Shown here one piece after another: positions 1 to 9,794 of a DNA stretch of 64,000 nucleotides. This DNA is from Symbiodinium natans (taxonomy: Eukaryota > Sar > Dinophyceae > Suessiales > Symbiodiniaceae), in assembly GCA_905221605.1 (NCBI GenBank), contig CAJNDS010000149.1:90001-154000 (forward strand), written 5' to 3'. The translations under genes and the position numbers were made by a program. Position 1 is the stretch's first letter; every line of letters starts with the position of its first letter. The notes beneath the pieces were generated by a model, which saw only the letters and a list, made by a program, of their open reading frames with translations, had not been told where the DNA came from and made no database searches.

Positions 1-1116
1 TAGGGCGATGACCGAGAATGGGTCTTCACTGCTCCAGCGGGGGTCTGCGGTTTTTAGCATGTGCGTGCGTGTGCGTATGAGCTTCGCCATAACATTGCCG
101 AAGCCTTGATTTCAAATTTGCCCCATTTTAAGTAGCGTGCGGGCTAACATCACATGAGCTCACCTAAACACTGTTGCGAGTTTTTTGGGGGGCAGTTGAA
201 ATGCAACAGCGCTTTTGCGCCTCCTGCAGCCTTGTGATCCGAGCCAAGCTACTTATTCATGTCGAGTATGAATATATTTGGCTATTCGAGAAGTGATTCC
301 TTGACTAAGGCCCTGAAAACGACGAAAAGAAGCAACAGAACCTGGAGCCTTCTCCTCAGAACTTGCAACTCAGAAAGCGGGTTTTGCACATGCGTGGAGT
401 CACACAGTAGTCAAGACGTGTTCATGTGGAGCAATCTCGAACAAAGCGTAACAGTCGTGACATATCCGGCGTCAGGGCCATCTTCAATGAAGAGGAGGAG
501 AAGCTGCAGAAGGGCGGAGGAATGTGGAACCCGCTGCCTGCCCAAAGGTTAAAAGCAATGGCTTGTCTCGAATTGCCCCAACTGCCCCAATTGCTGGAGA
601 TGAGTTCGCATGATGCGCATGAGCCCCAGAGTATGGTCAGGTTCGGCTGAAGTGTGAAGCGCGTAGTTTGCAGACACGTGACTTAAGACGCATCTGACAG
701 AATCTGACAGATGACCGGGGACTCAGGGATGAAGAACTTCAGAGATTCCTGACGGTCATAAAGTCCTGACGGTCATGAAGAACGCTCTTAAAGCATTCAA
801 CGTCAACTGATCGAGGGCCTTTTGAGTGTCGTCTGTCCATTTGAGGATTCCTCCAAGCGGAAAGCCTCAAGTTTCAAGAGAGGGAGAGGGAGATTGTGAG
901 AGAGAGAGAGAGAGCGTGAGAGAGAGACTTCTTCTTGCGCTGATTGCCAAGCAGCAGCGCAGTTTTCGCAATGCAATGTGCCCCGCCACAGTTTTCAGGA
1001 AAAGGCACAGCCGACATGAAGCTGTGGGCTCTCAAAGTTGTTTACCTCTTTCTTTGATGTGCAGTGTAGCTTTTCGAAACCTTCGCAGACCTCTCGGCTT
1101 CAGAGGGCTTCCAAGG
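1..1116. other. 5' flank, no gene recognised
   Basis: I see no convincing coding exon here. Short open frames exist in several phases, but none has protein-like composition or a recognisable domain. The only visible structure is a GA-rich tract at about 885-930 and a short duplication of a gacggtcat-type phrase near 750-780. Confidence 0.4.
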
Positions 1117-1126
1117 ATTCGCGGCC

Positions 1127-1215
1127 ATGGCCGCCCTGGCCGCCATGGCGCTGGGCCTCTTTCTCCTGCTGGTGCGCCCCCATGATGCTCCCGCATTGAA
1201 TCACCCCCGAATTGT
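1127..1215 (+). CDS. Candidate first exon with hydrophobic N-terminus
   Basis: An ATG at 1127 opens a short Ala/Leu-rich segment (MAALAAMALGLFLLLV) followed by charged and polar residues, the shape of a signal peptide or signal anchor. The context GGCCATGG is favourable. The coiled-coil exons downstream on the same strand could make this the start of that gene, but no splice path from here has been established. A second in-frame ATG lies six codons on. The 3' limit is uncertain because the frame stays open to 1525. Confidence 0.25.
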
Positions 1216-1397
1216 TTGGGTGTTCGATGTATTTGCGTGCAATTTTCAGCGTGGCTTGCACATGCTTGCACAGTTAGCGCAGGCTGCTTGCATTGTTTAC
1301 TCTCTCCGATGTTGTTTTTGTTGGGCGGGCGCTTTTTTGATGAATCTGGAGAGAGAACGCTCTCGCCACTCTGCGGATTCTGCTCTCATCTGCTCTC

Positions 1398-1525
1398 AGG
1401 TCCCAGGAGGAGCCCAGAAGGCGCCGGGCCAAGCTTGTGTTGCCTCCGTTGCCTCAGCGCAGATCAACGCAGTCCACAATTTGCAGAGCAATTTCTCATA
1501 TGCAATGAGACTGAGAGCGACCTGA
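1398..1525 (+). CDS. Possible small exon, unknown protein
   Basis: After a TCTCAG acceptor-like site the frame reads a Gly/Ala/Gln-rich stretch (VPGGAQKAPGQACVASVASA) and then QINAVHNLQSNF, ending at a TGA at 1523-1525. It shares the reading frame of the hydrophobic start at 1127. Composition is moderately protein-like. No domain is recognised and the 3' boundary is unknown. Confidence 0.2.
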
Positions 1526-1771
1526 GCGCATGTGCTAGAGACAAAATAAGAGCTTTGCCAGGGTCAGGCGGAGAACCTGAAGGCTTCCGCTTTGACTCAG
1601 GTTCAAAACTTCTTCATTCTGCTCATCCATGTTGCGTCTCACGGGAATCCCATTGCGTCATCCCATTGGCCCATCTCTTTGCGGCTATCTCTTTCGGACG
1701 TCACGAACATGCTGCATGATGTGTGGACATTCGTGGAGATTTGGAGTTTTTTTAGAAAGTTGCTGGCGGAG

Positions 1772-1810
1772 GCTGAGATGGAACAGCTGCAGAGGACCTT
1801 GATGACCGAG
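1772..1810 (+). CDS. 13-codon coiled-coil exon, copy 1
   Basis: Between gcggag|gct and gag|gcacat the frame reads AEMEQLQRTLMTE, an amphipathic, coiled-coil-like 13-mer. It is closely matched by a second 13-codon block 125 bp downstream (1897-1935), so the two look like a tandem exon duplication. The 5' splice site would be GC, as in several exons of the array that follows. It is part of the coiled-coil gene inferred for 1.8-19.3 kb. Confidence 0.4.
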
Positions 1811-1896
1811 GCACATGATGGATGGAATGATCGTTGCGGTCGTTCTGGCGTTACGGAGTCGAGAGCAGAGAGTGCAAATTTTCTTGCCAAAATCAG

Positions 1897-1935
1897 ATGG
1901 TCGTGGAGCAGCTGCAGACGAAACTGATGGCTGAG
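1897..1935 (+). CDS. 13-codon coiled-coil exon, copy 2
   Basis: After an aaaatcag acceptor the frame reads MVVEQLQTKLMAE and is followed by gag|gcacga, the same border as copy 1. Seven of 13 residues match copy 1 exactly, including the EQLQ core and the LM.E end. The conserved size and phase argue for an exon duplication rather than chance similarity. Confidence 0.4.
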
Positions 1936-2088
1936 GCACGATTGAAAGAGCTTCTCTTCTCTCACTTGAGTCGTTTAGCCCTTTTGGCTTCTGTGTTCCG
2001 AGCCCGGCTCGGGTTGTGGCCCACTGCTCATTCACTGCTCATGTTTCGTGTATTGTTTATTGTTCTGATTTCTTTTTTCTTTCCTGAG

Positions 2089-2280
2089 GTCCAAGGGCTC
2101 CTGTCAGCCCAACAGAAGGCGCAGGCCGCGCAGGCCGCGCAGGCGGCAGACGCGCAGGCTGTGGCCCTGGAGGCCCTCCGCAAGGAAGCGAAGGAGTCTG
2201 CGGAGAAGCACCAGCAGAGCTTGCAGCAGAGCTTGCAGACCCTGCAGCAGAGCCTAGAAGCCAAGCACAAAGAGGAGCGG
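2089..2280 (+). CDS. Coiled-coil exon A0 (64 codons)
   Basis: A polypyrimidine stretch ending tttcctgag precedes the exon. The frame reads VQGLLSAQQKAQAAQ, then QAVALEALRKEA, then three QQSLQ-type repeats and SLEAKHKEER. Gln, Ala, Glu and Lys dominate with regular Leu spacing, typical of a long coiled coil. The last half is paralogous to the A exons of the tandem array (QAVALEGLRKEHQQSLQT...EAKNKEER). It ends in phase 0 at a GC 5' splice site (gagcgg|gctctt). Without an intron the frame runs into a stop at 2308-2310. Confidence 0.6.
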
Positions 2281-2622
2281 GCTCTTTGCTTTGAACCCTT
2301 AGCCTTGTAGTGTGCGCCAATGTCAGCCCCTAGGCAGAGCAGTGAGTACTTGCAAGTGGCAAACCGGATCCCGAATGGGAATCCCAAGCGGACCCCAAAG
2401 GTTGACGCCCAGAAAAAGGAATGCCAAGTGCAAAGACCCTAGAGGAGTAGTCAACCCTAAGCCCTCAAAGCCTGAGAAAGGTAATGCGCAGACTGAGTGA
2501 CCGAAACCATTGTGGTTCCTGGCCTCGCCAAGCGACATGGAAAAGCCAAATAAGTGACGGATTGCCCTAATATCGTGCTTGAAATTTAGAGTGGGCGGCT
2601 GGCACCCGTACTTGCTTCCGAG

Positions 2623-4760
2623 GAGATCGCAGCCGTGCAGACTGCTTTGAGTGCTTCGGAGAAGAAGCTGGAGGAATCCGCTGCGGCGGCGGCCAAAGCT
2701 ATCGAGGTCAGGGTCGGGGATGGTAGAGTCTACTAGAGAAGAGTCATGGGACTTGTGAAGTTGACCGAGTTCGCATTTTCTGGAGGCTCAGCGGCAGCAG
2801 GACCAGCAGGGGCAGGCGGTGGCCCTGGAGGGACTGCGCAAGGAGCACCAGCAGAGCCTGCAGACCTTGCAGCAGAGCCTAGAAGCAAAGAACAAAGAGG
2901 AGCGGGTTTTTTCTCGCTGGGCCGTTGGGTTTGCTTGAGGTTTGGAGTGGGCGTCCGTACTTGCTTCCCAGGAGATCGCAGCCGTGCAGACTGCTTTGAG
3001 TGCTTCGGAGAAGAAGCTGGAGGAATCCGCTGCGGCGGCGGCCAAAGCCATGGAGGTCAGGGTCGGGCATGGTAGAGAAGAGTCATGGGACTTGTCAATT
3101 TGACCGAGTTCGCATTTTCTCGAGGCTCAGCGGCAGCAGGACCAGCAGGGGCAGGCGGTGGCCCTGGAGGGACTGCGCAAGGAGCACCAGCAGAGCCTGC
3201 AGACCTTGCAGCAGAGCCTAGAAGCAAAGAACAAAGAGGAGCGGGCTTTTTCACGCTGGGCTACTGGCTTTGCTTGAGGTTTGGAGTGGGCGTCCGTACT
3301 TGCTTCCCAGGAGATCGCAGCCGTGCAGACTGCTTTGAGTGCTTCGGAGAAGAAATTGGAGGAATCCGCTGCGACGGCGGCCAAAGCCGTCGAGGTCAGG
3401 GTCGGGGATGGTAGAGTACAGAAGAGTCATGGGACTTGTCAAGTTGACCGAGTTTTCATTTTCTCGAGGCTCAGCGGCAGCAGGACCAGCAGGGACAGGC
3501 GGTGGCCCTGGAGGGACTGCGCAAGGAGCACCAGCAGAGCCTGCAGACCTTGCAGAAGAGCCTAGAAGCAAAGAACAAAGAGGAGCGGGTTTTTTCTCGC
3601 TGGGCCGTTGGGTTTGCTTGAGGTTTGGAGTGGGCGTCCGTACTTGCTTCCGAGGAGATCGCAGCCGTGCAGACTGCTTTGAGTGCTTCGGAGAAGAAAC
3701 TGGAGGAATCCGCCGCGGCGGCGGCCAAAGCCATGGAGGTCAGGGTCGGGGATGGTAGAGAAGAGTCATGGGACTTGTCAAGTTGACCGAGTTCGCATTT
3801 TCTCGAGGCTCAGCGGCAGCAGGACCAGCAGGGGCAGGCGGTGGCCCTGGAGGGACTGCGCAAGGAGCACCAGCAGAGCCTGCAGACCTTGCAGAAGAGC
3901 CTAGAAGCAAAGAACAAAGAGGAGCGGGTTTTTTCTCGCTGGGCCGTTGGGTTTGCTTGAGGTTTGGAGTGGGCGTCCGTACTTGCTTCCGAGGAGATCG
4001 CAGCCGTGCAGACTGCTTTGAGTGCTTCGGAGAAGAAACTGGAGGAATCCGCCGCGGCGGCGGCCAAAGCCATGGAGGTCAGGGTCGGGGATGGTAGAGA
4101 AGAGTCATGGGACTTGTCAAGTTGACCGAGTTCGCATTTTCTCGAGGCTCAGCGGCAGCAGGACCAGCAGGGGCAGGCGGTGGCCCTGGAGGGACTGCGC
4201 AAGGAGCACCAGCAGAGCCTGCAGACCTTGCAGCAGAGCCTAGAAGCAAAGAACAAAGAGGAGCGGGCTTGTTCATGCTGGGCTGCTGGCTTTGCTTGAG
4301 GTTTGGAGTGGGCGTCCGTACTTGCTTCCCAGGAGATCGCAGCCGTGCAGACTGCTTTGAGTGCTTCGGAGAAGAAATTGGAAGAATCCGCTGCGGCGGC
4401 GGCCAAAGCCATCGAGGTCAGGGTCGGGGATGGTAGAGTACAGAAGAGTCATGGGACTTGTCAAGTTGACCGAGTTCGCATTTTCTCGAGGCTCAGCGGC
4501 AGCAGGACCAGCAGGGGCAGGCGGTGGCCCTGGAGGGACTGCGCAAGGAGCACCAGCAGAGCCTGCAGACCTTGCAGCAGAGCCTAGAAGCAAAGAACAA
4601 AGAGGAGCGGGTTTTTTCTCGCTGGGCCGTTGGGTTTGCTTGAGGTTTGGAGTGGGCGTCCGTACTTGCTTCCCAGGAGATCGCAGCCGTGCAGGCTGCT
4701 TTGAGTGCTTCGGAGAAGAGATTGGAGGAATCTGCGGCAACGGCCGCCAAAGCCATCGAG
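2623..4760 (+). repeat. Tandem array of a two-exon cassette, period 339-349 bp
   Basis: Seven B exons (84 bp each) alternate with six A exons (120 bp each). B: 2623-2706, 2972-3055, 3311-3394, 3655-3738, 3994-4077, 4333-4416, 4677-4760. A: 2786-2905, 3125-3244, 3469-3588, 3808-3927, 4147-4266, 4491-4610. Unit spacing is 349, 339, 344, 339, 339 and 344 bp. Copies are nearly identical, so the expansion is recent or homogenised. Both exon types begin and end in phase 0, so each extra unit adds 68 residues without changing frame. Confidence 0.85.
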
Positions 4761-4898
4761 GCTTCGGGCTTCGGCAATTTCGGCTGGACAAATGGGTTGG
4801 AAGAGGAAGTGCTCCTCAAAGTACTCAAAGGTCAAGTCGGGAGACCCATTGGCCCGTCGCAGCGTGCACTACTGCTTAGCTCGTTTTTCACGATGTGA
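2623..4898 (+). CDS. Coiled-coil repeat region of a large protein (13 exons)
   Basis: Spliced, each unit encodes an A segment of 40 residues (AQRQQDQQGQAVALEGLRKE, then HQQSLQTLQQSLEAKNKEER) and a B segment of 28 residues (EIAAVQTALSASEKKLEESA plus an Ala-rich end). Both are charged, Leu-spaced and free of Pro, as expected of a coiled-coil rod. Exon-intron borders are inferred from conservation. A exons end gagcgg|gt or gagcgg|gc and enter a 61-71 bp intron with an in-frame stop. B exons end gag|gtcagg and enter a 67-79 bp intron ending cgag|g or ggag|g. In the last B exon (4677-4760) the frame continues to a TGA at 4896-4898. This may be a true C-terminus or readthrough past a gag|gc splice site. 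Protein family and function are unknown. Confidence 0.65.
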
Positions 4899-5050
4899 TC
4901 CTTTGACAGCCCTTGTTGGAGAATTCTCCTAGCTTCACATGCAAAGGCGAATGACGGCCAAATGGGTGAGGTATGCCCCCACATCGACTTGGTATCGCCA
5001 GACCAAAACGTACAAGTACTTGTGAGAGAAGTTGAAGTGACAATGGAGTA

Positions 5051-5217
5051 ATTGTAAACGCTTGCGCACGCGGGCCAGCCCATTTGCAAAAAGCTTTCGC
5101 AGAGGGAGGGTGCCAGGCGGGGGGGGTCCCACAGTCCCAGGCGGGTCTCAGCCAGGAGGGGAACGAAATCCTGATCTGCTTGTTCTAGACGCCTCTCGGC
5201 TGTAAGCCGAGGCGAAA
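5051..5217 (+). mobile_element. Dispersed poly-G repeat, copy 1 (short)
   Basis: Starts attgtaaacgcttgcgcac and ends with the conserved 3' block ctgcttgttctagacgc, a ctcggc...gccgag hairpin and ggcgaa. The middle carries only an 8-G run. It is the shortest near-complete member of a family seen at least six times in this window. No coding capacity. Confidence 0.6.
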
Positions 5218-5344
5218 TAATGGCACGGAGTTGCGGATGAAAGCTGACTCAAAGGTTGGTACATCGTTAAGATCAAGATGATCGTACGTAATACATACTG
5301 AGCCGGTTAACAGCCTCAGCTGTAACTAACTTCGCGGTTCATAA

Positions 5345-6413
5345 GTGAGTCTAGAGCCACTTGCGAGCCACATTCGTGTTTGCTCCCTGAGGGTTGAGCT
5401 TCATATTGTGATCAGCCGCAGTTGGTTGGTCGAGGGTTACCTTAGCCACTGTAGGGTGCCCTGCACTGATACTCCCTTTGTGCCCGAGCCAAGCACCAAG
5501 GTTGAGTATTGCCTTTCCGTATCTTGCATTCCATATCTGTTCCTGTGCGGGCTTGCTTGCCTCCAGGATTCCATCACCACCACTACGCAGCATACAGTTG
5601 AAGCAGAGCCAACTTGTTCTGAACGCATTTGGGACCTGTTGTTGGACTGTTATTACGAAACTAGATTAATTGTGCATCCTCCAGCGTATAGCCCCAGCCT
5701 ACCTCGAAGCGCGTAGACGGGCTGTCCGCGTAAAAGTCAAGTGGAACCGGTTAAGACGTAACATCTTGCAGAAGTGGGCTAGAGAACGCCAGCTTTTCTT
5801 CCTCTTCCGCGCAACCGGTCGCCTTCCCCGAACCCCCGAATTTTTGGCAAGCGTCACAACACTTGTGCCCCACTATCCTCCGTGAGGTACTGCCGCAGCG
5901 TCGAGGAGACACTTGCATCGCTTGCATCTTCTGCATTGTGGGTTGTGTGGGCACAAGCCTCCTTCCCATACATCCCCCAACAACCTCTCCTCAGACCCGT
6001 TCACGGTCAAGGGTGGCTAGGCCTTGTGGTTGTTTGGGTTCGGGTTTTAGAGCAAACGGAACTGTCCTGCTCTTGCCCCGTAGTAGCGAATAAACGGAGT
6101 TGCCCTGTTCGCTTATAGTGAGTAAACGGAGCTGCCCTGCTCACTCCCCGACAGTAAACGGTCCCTGCCCTGCTGTCTTTACCCTTCCATTCGAGATTCC
6201 GAGTGTTGCCCTATCTCCTGTAGCTTTGTTGAGTACTGTCAAGAGCCCGATTTGCTTGGCCTTCTGCGGCTGGCGAGCCTGCAACATACTGGTGTCTGGG
6301 GAAGCGGTGGACATCCAGGATTTGAGTTTGGCATGTCGGCATGCCAAAGTGAGGCAAAGCATACTGTTTGGTCACACGGGAACGATACACCCTTGCTCGC
6401 CCAGGTTTGAAGT
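5345..6413 (+). other. Region upstream of the decayed Gag, no clear gene
   Basis: Several overlapping open frames of 60-120 codons are present, but none resembles a known protein. The phrase aaacgga(g)..tgccctg is repeated three times between 6050 and 6170. The stretch may be the 5' part of the same decayed retroelement as the Gag remnant that follows. Confidence 0.25.
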
Positions 6414-7263
6414 TTGAAGTCTCTCGCGCTCCAAGAACTCAAACGCCTCACGGTGGTGGTGGGCCCTACGCCTCACATCGCCGCGCATAGTAGGAGAAGC
6501 TTTGGAGTTGGTTCGGCCATTGTTGTTGATGAAAGTGATGTGTACAAGTGTCAAGACTTGACACTCATCAAGATAGACACGTTGCCCCGTGATGCGGCCC
6601 ATTTCCGTAGTTGGCGAAACTCCTTCATCAGCAGCTTGTGTTCAATTGACCGTACTGGCCAAGACACACTGCTGCGTTGGATTATGCCTGCTTTTGAGGT
6701 CACAAACCCTGCTGACTTGTCAGATCCCGTCAATCTCCCACGACTCGATGCTCACATTGCCAGTTTGCTGGCCGACCCCAAACATATGTCGAGTGAACTT
6801 GGCATTCAGTTTCAATCCTTGTAGAGGGTTGCCAACTTGCCTATACGGCCCCGAAGGGTAGGGTTCTCCTGCAAATGGTGGCTAGACGCTACTTTCTTGA
6901 CCTTCGGCGGGGTGCTAACCTAACCGAACAACCACTCCTTGAGCTACCGCTCGAGTCATTCACGTATCAAAGCCTGGTTGAGTACATCCTCAACGCTATT
7001 CCGCCCGATCTGCAGCCATCACACCAAACTCGCTTCACGTGGTTGTTTTCACGGTTGAAACGATGTAGGCTGATACAGCGACACATTGACCGCATCAAAG
7101 ATGCCAGCGACACGTCACATGTGCGAACGTGGGATTGGTTGTTTGGGAAACTCAAGCAAACCATCGCAGAAATGCGTGAGGATGCCAATGAGACGTCCAT
7201 CAGGGAGGCACTTGGCACATCCCCTAAGTCACAGGACGACAAAGCCAAAGCCCAAAAGCTCGA
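6414..7263 (+). pseudogene. Decayed copia-type Gag remnant
   Basis: Two frames carry it: 6414-6824 and 6875 to about 7263, separated by a stop and frameshifts. Segments line up with the Gag of the intact polyprotein at 59710-63969. LPRDAAHFRSWRNSFISSL corresponds to FPRGAAEARGFKNHLFSSV. RHIDRIKD...RTWDWLFGKLKQTI corresponds to LHIDRYRN...RSWRWLYQKMCEVI. The element is therefore a diverged relative, not a recent copy. Downstream of about 7263 the frame runs antisense to a different coding region. It lies inside the presumed long intron of the coiled-coil gene. Confidence 0.55.
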
Positions 7264-7269
7264 TTGCTT

Positions 7270-8990
7270 GGAGGTGCTCAGCAAGCTCCTCGTCCGAAAG
7301 TCCGCCCGCTCCTGCTGCGCCAGCAATTCTTCTTCAGAGAATCGGTTTCGCCAGCGCTCCGGTGCTGTTCGAGGATCGATCTCGCGCCATTCGAGGTCGA
7401 TCCCCGTGGCCCATCGGCCATCACACGGAGCGCCCTTGTTCAAGCCGCTCTCGTGGCGGGCCGAAGTCGTAGAAGCGGCCCTCCTGGTAGAGCACCTGGG
7501 GCTCGGGTTTGGCGACAGTGTCCGCCTCGTCCTCCGTCTCGACCTTGACAGAGACATCCTCATCGGCCTCTTCGTCGCCGACGACCTCCTCCTCACCTTC
7601 TTCGGCGAGCTCGGCAGGCTCCGCCCCAGCCTGGACGTGCTTGCCTGTCCGAATCTCCGCCCTCATGAAGATGACGTCTAGGTCGTCCGCGGCGAGCTCG
7701 CCCGCGAAGTAGGCCGGATCTCCCGATCATGGAGATCGTCGAGGGGGGTCACCAACTCAGGCGAGTAATCTCGCTTACTCCGCCGCTGCGCCAAGCGGGT
7801 TTGCTCTGCCCCAACCGGCGGCTCTCGGGCCCGCCCGCGGTCGTCAGCCGGAACTTTGTTTTTCCCGACCTTGACTGTCGCGGGCGCGGGCTCGCTCGGA
7901 GCCCCGCGCTTGGGGTTCCGCACCGAGTTTCGGCTCGCGGGGCTCTTCTCTCGGCGCATCGCTGCCGCCGGAGCTTTCACTCAGAGCCGCAGGAGGGTCC
8001 AGGGCAGGGTCATCCCTGGGCCACTCCTTTTCTCCATAGCAATAATAGCTCCCGTCGAGGAGCTGGATGCGATCTCCTCTTTGCAGCAGAGGCAGCTGCG
8101 AGTGATCGTACCCATTTGCCTTGTGAAAGCGAATCACTCGCAGAGCGGGGACCCATCCTTGCCGCGGCGGAACAAGTGTCCCCGCCAATCCTGGCGAAAG
8201 GGGTTCGGGCTAACGCCGAGGTCCGGCGGCAGTGGCGCAAGGTGACATGCCGCCTTATGCAGGTGGAACTGCGTCACCTAACCCGAGGACCAGGGAACAG
8301 CCTGGGGCATCGCACGGGTAGTGCCCGTCCGCGTTGGGCGCCGGATCGTTTCTCGCTGCGGCGGACCTGGCTGTGCCGCCCCGCGCGCGCAGGGGCAGCC
8401 GAACTGCTTGACCGCACCTCCACTGGCGGGTCTTCCCCTCCATCCGAGAGTTCTCCGGCACCGGCTTTTTTGGCCGCCTGGTCGTCTCGCTTCTCCAGCT
8501 TAGCGCGAAGGAGCTTGACCTTGGCTTCGGCTTCCTCCTTCTTCTCGCGTTTGAGCACCACGTCGAGCTCCGTCATCTTCTGCTCGGCCAGCTCCAATTA
8601 TGCGGACTTGGGCCCGCTCCTCCACCCGCTGGCGGCCCAGTTCGAGGACCTCCTCCTGGCTTGGCACCACCTCCTTCTTGAACGCGGCTGACGGCGCCTG
8701 CGTGTCGAGGAGCTCGGAGCTTGAGCTTGGCTCCTCTCGGCAGCGGCTGCTCGCGCTCTGCTTCTTCTTCTTCTTCCGCCTCTGAATCCTCCTGATCCAG
8801 GGCGTTGGGCTTAGGGAGGTTCCTGCGCGGGGTCGCCCCACCCCATCCTTAGGCTTGGGCCGCTTCTTCGCCTCAGGAGCGGCTTTCGGCGGCGTCCCAG
8901 GTGGGGCTGCCTTGGGCGGCGTCACAGGCTGGCTCCCCGCGGCCGTGGCATGGGAGGCAGCGCATTTCTCATCGCGTACGACGAGCAGCC
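7270..8990 (-). pseudogene. Decayed minus-strand coding region, unknown protein
   Basis: On the minus strand protein-like sequence continues for about 1.7 kb but hops between frames. A Pro/Ala/Lys-rich start (TPPKAAPPGTPPKAAP) is followed by an acidic/basic coiled coil (EEVLELGRQRVEERAQ, then MTELDVVLKREKKEEAEAKV). A block with ALRVIRFHKANGYDHSQLPL and LLDGSYYCYGEKEW follows. An acidic tail reads EEGEEEVVGDEEADEDVSVK and then YQEGRFYDFGPPRERLEQGR. The frame change near 8595 spans only a few bases, so it is an indel rather than an intron. I do not recognise the family. It could be a retroelement accessory ORF or a broken host gene. Confidence 0.45.
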
Positions 8991-8991
8991 C

Positions 8992-9041
8992 GATTTGGCC
9001 AAATTTTGCCCGCAGACTGCCCGGCAAAATTTGGCCAAATC
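8992..9041. repeat. Perfect 19-bp hairpin
   Basis: Arms 8992-9010 and 9023-9041 are exact reverse complements (gatttggccaaattttgcc) around a 12-base loop. It sits at the head of the 88-bp tandem array, whose units repeat part of the arm (caaaatttgccggg). Confidence 0.85.
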
Positions 9042-9050
9042 GAGCCGCGC

Positions 9051-9790
9051 CGCAAAAGTCCTGCAAACACCGCGCAAAACGGCAGAGGGTAGGAACAACA
9101 TTTGTGGGTCAAAATTTGCCGGGATCCCTTGGCGCCCTGCAAAAGTCCTGCAAATACCACACAAAACGGCAGAGGGTAGGAACAACATTTGTGAGTCAAA
9201 ATTTGCCGGGATCCCCCTGGCGCCCTGCAAAAGTCCTGCAAATACCACACAAAACGGGAAAAGGTAGGAACAACATTTGTGGGTCAAATTTTGCCGGGAT
9301 CCCCTTGGTGCCCTGCAAAAGTCCTGCAAATACCACACAAAACGGCAGAGGGTAGGAACAACATTTGTGGGTCAAATTTTGCGGGGATCCCCTTGGCGCC
9401 GCGAAAAAGTCCTGCAAATACCACACGGTAGGAACAACGTGTGTGGGTCAAAATTTGCGGGGATCCCCTTGGCGCCCTGCAAAAGTCCTGCAAATACCAC
9501 ACAAAACGGCAGAGAGTAGGAACAACATTTGTGGGTCAAATTTTGCCGGGATCCCCTTGGCGCCCTGCAAAAGTCCTGCAAATACCACACAAAACGGGAA
9601 AAGGTAGGAACAACATTTTGCCGGTCAAAACTTGCCGAGATCCCCTTGGCACCCTGGGACAGCCCTGCAAATACCACACAAAACGGGAAAGGGTAGGAAC
9701 AACTTTGCGGGTCAAAATTTGCCGGGATCCCCTTGGCACCCTGCAAAAGTCATGCAAATACCACAAAATGGAAAAGGGTAGGAACAACTT
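9051..9790 (+). repeat. 88-bp minisatellite, about 8.5 units
   Basis: The unit contains aaaagtcctgcaaataccac, acaaaacggcagagggtagg, aacaacatttgtgggtcaaa and ccgggatccccttggcgccc. One unit is shortened near 9420. Because 88 is not a multiple of three, all frames cycle and the short ORFs over it are not genes. Confidence 0.9.
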
Positions 9791-9794
9791 TAAA

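Noticed and set aside
2746-4436. Repeated 109-codon ORFs (Gly/Ala-rich) over the exon array
   Set aside because: They are in a different frame from the coiled-coil exons, read straight through introns, and lack helix-type composition. The exon-intron reading explains conserved borders better.
9051-9790. CRISPR-like array
   Set aside because: The 88-bp units are contiguous and lack unique spacers. The context is eukaryotic.
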